Shown here in pieces: positions 58,971 through 64,000 of a stretch of 64,000 nucleotides of DNA. The position numbers and the translations under genes were made by a program. Source of the stretch: Lysinibacillus fusiformis (GTDB lineage Bacteria > Bacillota > Bacilli > Bacillales_A > Planococcaceae); NCBI RefSeq assembly GCF_002845985.1, contig NZ_PDFK01000001.1, positions 310,001-374,000 on the forward strand, in the 5' to 3' direction. Below the pieces are notes generated by a model. The model was not told the origin of the DNA, searched no databases, and worked only from the letters and a program-made list of their open reading frames with translations. Positions within the stretch are counted from its first letter, which is position 1. Each line of letters starts with the position of its first letter.

Positions 58971-60119
58971 TTAATAATTTTCCACTGGTACATAGCCGAC
59001 CCTTTCAACTATCGCTTGCCCTTCCTCGGAAAGTATCCATTCAATAAGGTTCTGCGTATTTTGATTTTCTGTTCCGGCTGTGATGGCATAAAATTCAGCA
59101 ACTAAAGGATATGTATCATTTTGAATCGTTTCTTTTGTTGGGGCTACCCCGTCAATGGATAGTAATTTGATTTTTTGATTACCTACCATCTCTGTAGAAT
59201 AATATCTAAACGTAAAGCCCATTGCGTTTTTATAATTTCGATATTGCGACACTTCACGAATGATTCCTCCCATTCCCGACACAATATCTTCAGAAGGCGC
59301 CGCCATAATTGGCGTATTGCCCATCAATTTTTCTAATGTTGTTTGACTTCCACTATCTGCTGGGCGTTGGAAAGCACGGATTGGCTCATTCTCCCCACCG
59401 ACCTCATGCCAATTGGTTATTTCACCAGCGTATATTTTCTTCACCTGCTCAAGCGTTACATTATCCACACTGTTTTTATGATGCACGAAGAAGACAAATG
59501 CTTCACGTCCTATTGGTGTCATGTCAAATGTAAGACCTTCCTTTTCTGCTTGCCACTCTTGTGAGGTGGACGGTGCTGCTGCAAAGATAAGATCCACATC
59601 TCCTGCTATTAAATTTTGATAGGCTTCAGGTGTTCGGCTTACTTGAACTCTACTAGTATCTGGCTGATAGTCACCTTTGGGATAGGTAGCCTCTACAAAA
59701 GCCGCATACAAAGGATACATGGCTGTTGCACTATCTAATCTTGGTAATGACTCGGTCAATTGTAAGGATGCTTTTGTGTCAGGCTTTATCACTTTATTGC
59801 CCAGCATAAATGGCTGATAGGCAGATACATCAATTTCCGCATCAACAGTAGGAATACTCATTTTATAATAATGTTGGATTGGTTTGATGGAAGCTATTAA
59901 TAAGGCAATTCCCATTACTCCAAATAACCATCCTCTTCGTCTTTTGGTGTTGGTCCATTTAAATACACTACAAATAAACAGGACAAATAAACAAACAGGT
60001 ACTGTCCAAACTAACTGTATCAAATGAATGCTGCCATTCAGTGTGATAATCAATGCAACCATTAATGTCACTACTGATAAACCAATCAACACAGATACGA
60101 TTTGTATAAACTTGAACAT
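58971..60119 (-). CDS. membrane-anchored PstS-like binding protein
   Basis: A 382-residue protein. Three N-terminal hydrophobic segments (about 5-30, 33-52 and 62-80) precede a PstS-type periplasmic-binding fold (from about 115), with TSQEWQAEKEGLTFDMTPIG, VKKIYAGEITNWHEVGGEN, RPADSGSQTTLEKLMG and GMGGIIREVSQYRNYKNAMG. The SGSQTT loop is where phosphate-binding proteins hold phosphate. No pst permease or ATPase genes are near, and a membrane-bound rather than lipid-anchored form is unusual, so it may sense rather than import. Confidence 0.82.
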   Translation of the reverse strand: MFKFIQIVSVLIGLSVVTLMVALIITLNGSIHLIQLVWTVPVCLFVLFICSVFKWTNTKRRRGWLFGVMGIALLIASIKPIQHYYKMSIPTVDAEIDVSAYQPFMLGNKVIKPDTKASLQLTESLPRLDSATAMYPLYAAFVEATYPKGDYQPDTSRVQVSRTPEAYQNLIAGDVDLIFAAAPSTSQEWQAEKEGLTFDMTPIGREAFVFFVHHKNSVDNVTLEQVKKIYAGEITNWHEVGGENEPIRAFQRPADSGSQTTLEKLMGNTPIMAAPSEDIVSGMGGIIREVSQYRNYKNAMGFTFRYYSTEMVGNQKIKLLSIDGVAPTKETIQNDTYPLVAEFYAITAGTENQNTQNLIEWILSEEGQAIVERVGYVPVENY

Positions 60120-60369
60120 TGGAACCCCCTTTTAGTGTAATTTTACACTCCCTATAGTTAGCATACTTGAAAGATAGAGCATTCACAACTATATATTCTG
60201 AAAATTATGCTAAAATTAAATTTATCTTGATTTAACGACTTCTTTTGTTTTTACAAAAAAACAGAAAAGTCCCTCTTTAAAGGGAGAGGAGCTTTTGAAG
60301 AACAAGCTCGAATGAATCAGGACACCATTATGACGAGGCGTCATTGATAAAAGTAGGAGGAGTGTACAT

Positions 60370-60843
60370 ATGGCGATTGAAAAAGTACGTAGTCATTTAG
60401 CAAAATGGCATGTTGAGCACAAAATACAAGAGCTGGAAGAAAGCTCAGCGACTGTTGAATTAGCAGCGCAGGCCCTTGGCTGTGAGCCCGAACGCATCGC
60501 AAAATCATTATCTTTTCTTGTGAATGATGGCGCGGTATTAATTGTTGCTGCAGGGGATGCTAAAATCGATAATGCAAAATATAAAGCAATGTTTGGTACA
60601 AAGGCAAAGATGCTATCCAAGGACGATGTGGAGACGATGATTGGTCATGATGTCGGAGGTGTTTGCCCTTTTGGTGTGAACGAAGGTGTAGCCATTTATT
60701 TAGATGAATCTCTGAAACGTTTTACCACTGTTTTTCCTGCATGTGGTAGCAGCAATTCTGCCATTGAGGTAACGATTTCAGAACTCGAAACGTATGCCCC
60801 CTATAAAGAATGGATTGATGTCTGTAAAGGCTGGAATGAATAA
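60370..60843 (+). CDS. YbaK/ProX-type aminoacyl-tRNA deacylase
   Basis: A 157-residue protein of the YbaK/EbsC family that hydrolyses misacylated tRNA (Cys-tRNA-Pro or Ala-tRNA-Pro). Marks: VELAAQALGCEPERIAKSLS, VAAGDAKIDNAKYKAMFGTK with the catalytic-site Lys, and VGGVCPFGVNEGVAIYLDES. AGGAGGAG lies 8 bases before ATG. Upstream (60170-60360) is a small hairpin (CCCTCTTT/AAAGGGAG) but no T-box signature. Confidence 0.9.
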   Translation: MAIEKVRSHLAKWHVEHKIQELEESSATVELAAQALGCEPERIAKSLSFLVNDGAVLIVAAGDAKIDNAKYKAMFGTKAKMLSKDDVETMIGHDVGGVCPFGVNEGVAIYLDESLKRFTTVFPACGSSNSAIEVTISELETYAPYKEWIDVCKGWNE

Positions 60844-60855
60844 GGACTAAACGAT

Positions 60856-61004
60856 GAGGCTAGGACATAACTCATTTTATTGAGAAAAAGCAAAAAATGA
60901 ATGTTATTTTTGTAATTTATTAAAGTATATGTGTTCTAATAACGCAAAAAAATGTTAGACCAAACTTGTAAATGGTCTAACATTTTTTCTTTTGTCCCAG
61001 CCTC
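60856..61004. repeat. nested inverted repeat with inner terminator
   Basis: Outer arms GAGGCTAGGACA (60856-60867) and TGTCCCAGCCTC (60993-61004) enclose 125 bp with an inner 16-bp stem, AAAAAATGTTAGACCA (60947-60962) with TGGTCTAACATTTTTT (60973-60988). The inner stem is a strong bidirectional terminator between yba K-type and GspS-like genes. The outer GGGACA/TGTCCC arms resemble a dispersed intergenic element of Firmicutes. Confidence 0.75.
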
Positions 61005-61024
61005 CTTCTACAAAACTAGATTTG

Positions 61025-62278
61025 TTAGTCCCTATAACCCACAGCTAGCCAATGTGAATCCCATTCTGTTATTTGATTACCGACACGACAGCTTAAACCA
61101 CATGCTCGATTGTCAGCAACAAATGAACCTATTAGCCATTTTTTAGTCTGATATCCTTCTTTTAATTGAATTGTCATGCTAGGCATCTCCACATACTGTT
61201 GGAAAATAAATAAATTATCATCATAATGTGTGGATATGGAGGCATTTATTTTCTGCCCACTTGCTGCGTAAATTTCTACTGTATTTCCTTCCCGAGAATA
61301 AACAGGCTTCTTCACATAAGGAAGATTATTACGAATAAACGGCTCAGCTGAAAGATAGGTTGGTAGCATATATTGCTGAATAGCTACCCGTTCCTCAGCG
61401 GTAAAGAGTAAAGGATCGTTTCTCCGCTCCCATATTAACCACAATAAGATTTTCGATTGTAATACATAAGCAGCAGGCGGATTAATGATAGCTAACTGTC
61501 GTTTTTTGACAAGTTCTAACAAATGCAGCCCAATGCGATCACCATCTGATGCTACATCATCCATTAAAAACTCTACAGGATGTGCAGGTCGAAATAATAT
61601 ATCGATTTTCTCCATTGCAGGTGTATAAAGACCTTGTACTATATGTGGTGTATCACTAGTAAATATGATGAGATCCTGGATAGGTACATACTCAATATCA
61701 AAAGGAATACAGCGCTTAATAAACTGTACCTGGCAATACTCCTCATAATCCTCTTTGGCTGCTTTACCCGTGATGACAACCTTTGGCTTTTTAACATTAT
61801 GTAAATATTGCATAGCAGCAAAAAGCGCACCTGACAATGTTTTTTGTAAAGCTATTATATCATTTGGATTGTTATAGCCAAGATGCTGACAAAGTGCCTC
61901 ATTTATCTCGAAGGTTTCTTGTACAAGGAACGGTGTTTCTCCATTCAACTCTAGACATTTAATGTGGCCCTCCTCTGTACAAACAAAGTCAAATCGCGCC
62001 AAAACAGATTGCTGTTGTAAATAGTCTAATTGAATATACGGTATCATTTCAGGGCGAATCCCTAACGCTAAAAGTTGATCAATCGACAAATGCTTAAATT
62101 GTTTCCCTACTTTTAAAAAGATGCGCCAAAGTATTTGTGTTGCGTAGTGAAGTTGATCGATCTGCTGCTTTGGCAATTCTAAGACATCATATAGCGCATA
62201 CTCTAAATCCTCAAAGTCAGGAAAAAAGTCTGGGAATTTTGAATAGAACGCTTGCCGTTGTTGTGTATGATTCATCAT
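61025..62278 (-). CDS. glutathionylspermidine-synthase-like ATP-grasp ligase
   Basis: A 417-residue protein of the GSP_synth / YgiC family. Typical segments are LGIRPEMIPYIQLDYLQQQS, VLARFDFVCTEEGHIKCLEL-NGETP (acid-rich ligand loop) and DIEYVPIQDLIIF. ATP-grasp-type residues lie in AYVLQSKILLWLIWERRNDP and VKKPVYSREGNTVEIYAASG. The family joins an amine to a carboxylate using ATP; glutathionylspermidine itself is unlikely in this organism, so the true substrate is unknown. The pairing with the Ser/Gly-rich lipoprotein just upstream mirrors the ygiB-ygiC pair of enterobacteria. Confidence 0.85.
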   Translation of the reverse strand: MMNHTQQRQAFYSKFPDFFPDFEDLEYALYDVLELPKQQIDQLHYATQILWRIFLKVGKQFKHLSIDQLLALGIRPEMIPYIQLDYLQQQSVLARFDFVCTEEGHIKCLELNGETPFLVQETFEINEALCQHLGYNNPNDIIALQKTLSGALFAAMQYLHNVKKPKVVITGKAAKEDYEEYCQVQFIKRCIPFDIEYVPIQDLIIFTSDTPHIVQGLYTPAMEKIDILFRPAHPVEFLMDDVASDGDRIGLHLLELVKKRQLAIINPPAAYVLQSKILLWLIWERRNDPLLFTAEERVAIQQYMLPTYLSAEPFIRNNLPYVKKPVYSREGNTVEIYAASGQKINASISTHYDDNLFIFQQYVEMPSMTIQLKEGYQTKKWLIGSFVADNRACGLSCRVGNQITEWDSHWLAVGYRD

Positions 62279-62301
62279 GTTATTTGCTCCCTTTCCACAC
62301 T

Positions 62302-62931
62302 TTATGAGGAGGACGAGCCGCCACGGGATGCTCCACCTGAACCAAAACCAGATTTTCCTGTGCTGGAGGAGGAGCTATTAGTGTAGGAGTTCGTGCTTTT
62401 TGATGAACTGTCTGTTGAATAAGAGCGTTGTCCACTCGAATAAGTATTTGAACCATTTGAAGTTGTATCAGCCTTATTTTGTGAACTGTTCGTAATACCA
62501 TTTGTAGATTTATTATTTGCATTACCACTTTGTGTCGATCGCGGTACTGCAGAACCGCCACCATTTTGCTCATTTCGATCTGTGCCATTTTTTAAATTAC
62601 GACTTTTATAAATAGCACTTCCAATCATTGCTCCAGCAGTTGCATACATAAGCCCATTAAAGAAATGCTGTGCATAGTAAGGAGAATTTTCATCAAGGCA
62701 TTCATAGGAGCCATCGTCCCCTTCTTGCCATTCATCACAGGCATCTGCCATTTCACTATTATAAACACTTGCTATCTCTTCATTTGTGTTTCCTTGACCT
62801 TGATCTTCCGTTACTAGGGTAGACGTAGAAGAAGCTACTGTCTGTGTTTCGCTATTGCCACATGCTGCTAATTGCACAGCCATAAAAGATGCTGTTGTCA
62901 CAGCCATATATTTTTTCATTTGCTTTGCCAT
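62302..62931 (-). CDS. Ser/Gly-rich lipoprotein (YgiB-like partner)
   Basis: A 209-residue lipoprotein with lipobox VQLAACGN (Cys about 24), a central segment with four or more acidic residues (DACDEWQEGDDGSYECLDEN), then FFNGLMYATAGAMIGSAIYK and a long low-complexity tail of Ser, Asn, Thr and Gly ending SGFGSGGASRGGSSSS. The tail resembles DUF1190/YgiB-type C-termini. It precedes the GspS-like gene by 23 bp and is likely its partner at the outer face of the membrane. Confidence 0.78.
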   Translation of the reverse strand: MAKQMKKYMAVTTASFMAVQLAACGNSETQTVASSTSTLVTEDQGQGNTNEEIASVYNSEMADACDEWQEGDDGSYECLDENSPYYAQHFFNGLMYATAGAMIGSAIYKSRNLKNGTDRNEQNGGGSAVPRSTQSGNANNKSTNGITNSSQNKADTTSNGSNTYSSGQRSYSTDSSSKSTNSYTNSSSSSTGKSGFGSGGASRGGSSSS

Positions 62932-63026
62932 ATTATAAACGCTCCTTTATTTCTGTTCTCTAGTTTACGATTGTCTATCATGATAGGTTTCACTTTTACA
63001 AAAACATACAATTAATTTTAACAAAA

Positions 63027-63057
63027 AAATCCCAAACCGTATGCATGTTTGGGATTT
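63027..63057 (-). terminator. terminator after the DUF418 gene
   Basis: AAATCCCAAAC and GTTTGGGATTT form an 11-bp perfect stem with a 9-base loop and long A/T tracts, just past the stop at 63066. Confidence 0.88.
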
Positions 63058-63065
63058 CCAGAGTT

Positions 63066-64000
63066 TTATGATTGCTTTGTCACAGTTTTTTTGCCGTAAG
63101 TCATAAATCGCCATAGCTTTTCGAATGGTCCAATTGAAAAGAATTTAAACCAAATCACACTAAAAATAATTTGAATGATAAAAGTAATGCTCGCGATGAT
63201 TACTATTTCTGATGGTGAAACGACTTGTAAGCCCATTAACGAAATGATAGCCGTCCCAATAAAGCTTTGTGCCAAATAGTTTGTAAACGCCATTTGTCCT
63301 ACACGTCCAATTGGTTGAAGCAGCTTCGCTATTTGTTTATTTTCTAATAGTAAAAATAAACAGCTTAAATAAAAATAGGTTGTTGGCACAACTCCTAAGC
63401 CAATAATTGATTGGATTTGTTGGTCATCTGCTTGTGATGCGAACCAAATCCATAGAGAAAATCCAATAAAGAATGGACATGTACTATAAAGCACTCTTTT
63501 TATTTTTTGAGCATGCTCACTAATATGGCCAACCCAACCAGCTTTTGCAACTAAAAAACCACTTAAAAACATGATAAAAATCGCTACGGCATCATTGCCT
63601 AATAAGCCATAAATAGCTGATAAAACAGCATTATTTGGCATATACATTTGACCTAGGATAACAAGAATATGAAGTGAAATGATGGTAAATAACCATTTAC
63701 TAATAGTTGAAATCTTGACAGAGTAAAATGGTAGCAATAAAAATCCAATCACCGCATAAATGGCTAAGATGGAACCCCAAAATAGAAAAATATGAATAAT
63801 GCCAATCAATAATAGGGCCAATAAACGTCTAGCAAAACGCTTTCTTGGTTTATCCCCACGAGCTTCTGCACGTGAAGCAAAAATATAAAAGCCAACGCCA
63901 AACAGAAATGAAAAGATAGAGAAGAATTTCTTTTCAATGAAAATATCAATAAGTGAATCAATGATGCCATTGATACCACTCATATCAGGCATAGGACCTC
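63066..64000 (-). CDS. DUF418/YeiB-family membrane protein, 5' end outside window
   Basis: At least 311 residues with eight or more membrane helices. Family segments: KKFFSIFSFLFGVGFYIFAS, RRLLALLLIGIIHIFLFWGS, and the DUF418 C-terminus with GQMAFTNYLAQSFIGTAI and SIGPFEKLWRFMTYGK. The frame stays open to the window edge (codons before the ATG at 63992 read GP), and complete YeiB-type proteins start further upstream with an RxxxLDxLRG motif, so the gene is cut off. Function of the family is unknown; transport of an acyl donor has been suggested for related folds. Confidence 0.88.
   Translation of the reverse strand, partial: GPMPDMSGINGIIDSLIDIFIEKKFFSIFSFLFGVGFYIFASRAEARGDKPRKRFARRLLALLLIGIIHIFLFWGSILAIYAVIGFLLLPFYSVKISTISKWLFTIISLHILVILGQMYMPNNAVLSAIYGLLGNDAVAIFIMFLSGFLVAKAGWVGHISEHAQKIKRVLYSTCPFFIGFSLWIWFASQADDQQIQSIIGLGVVPTTYFYLSCLFLLLENKQIAKLLQPIGRVGQMAFTNYLAQSFIGTAIISLMGLQVVSPSEIVIIASITFIIQIIFSVIWFKFFSIGPFEKLWRFMTYGKKTVTKQS

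Noticed and set aside
1..64000. CRISPR arrays, rRNA and tRNA genes
   Set aside because: No regularly spaced direct repeats of CRISPR length and no tRNA- or rRNA-like conserved sequence were seen on either strand.

Overview
The window looks like a chromosomal segment of a low-GC, Gram-positive, spore-former-type bacterium, most likely a Lysinibacillus or close Bacillaceae/Planococcaceae relative. This is inferred from strong AGGAGG-type ribosome binding sites, frequent TTG/GTG starts, LxxC lipoproteins, PBSX-type tail genes, a ykkC-type guanidine riboswitch upstream of an SMR pair, and OpuA/BusR-type osmoprotection genes. I see no rRNA or tRNA genes and no CRISPR array.

Left part (1-12.5 kb): a multi-pass permease with a decayed copy of its 3' end about 1.8 kb downstream. 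Between them lie an exported protein with a Gly-rich hydrophobic C-terminus and an unlisted 59-residue two-helix membrane protein, a possible bacteriocin/immunity-like pair. Then come an ArsR-type regulator, a YitT-family membrane protein, an MFS transporter divergent from a LysR regulator, and a four-gene leftward run encoding a phospholipid-methyltransferase-like enzyme, a DedA protein and a two-component system.

Middle (12.56-29.85 kb): a compact phage-derived island. It holds a repressor plus ImmA-type protease facing right. Facing left are an XRE regulator, an antirepressor, a DnaD-like protein and a late regulator, then a complete contractile tail module (terminator, sheath, tube, chaperone with a canonical -1 frameshift site, tape measure, LysM hub, baseplate, fibre), a holin and an M15 endolysin. 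No terminase, portal, capsid, protease or integrase gene is present. The simplest reading is an R-type tailocin (phage-tail-like bacteriocin) rather than a prophage able to make virions.

Right of the island (30-50 kb): a MerR-like protein, a TetR-controlled ABC-2 exporter, a second ABC exporter, DUF4184, DUF523 and NUDIX proteins, a Fur-box-preceded siderophore uptake operon, a region with a decayed methyltransferase fragment and a dispersed-repeat-like segment, a second MFS/LysR pair paralogous to the first, a purine salvage pair (guanine deaminase and NCS2 permease) preceded by PurBox-like sites, and an N-methyl-amino-acid oxidase.

Far right (50-64 kb): a four-gene operon of stand-alone GTP cyclohydrolase II, RibD, an FAD monooxygenase and a HAD nucleotidase, which lacks lumazine and riboflavin synthase and so may make a modified 5-amino-6-ribitylaminouracil product. 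Next are a BusR-like c-di-AMP-type repressor with a long inverted repeat at the promoter of a glycine betaine ABC transporter, a guanidine-I riboswitch controlling a GdnCD-type SMR exporter pair, an orphan PstS-like protein, a YbaK deacylase, a glutathionylspermidine-synthase-like/Ser-Gly lipoprotein pair, and a DUF418 membrane protein cut by the window edge.
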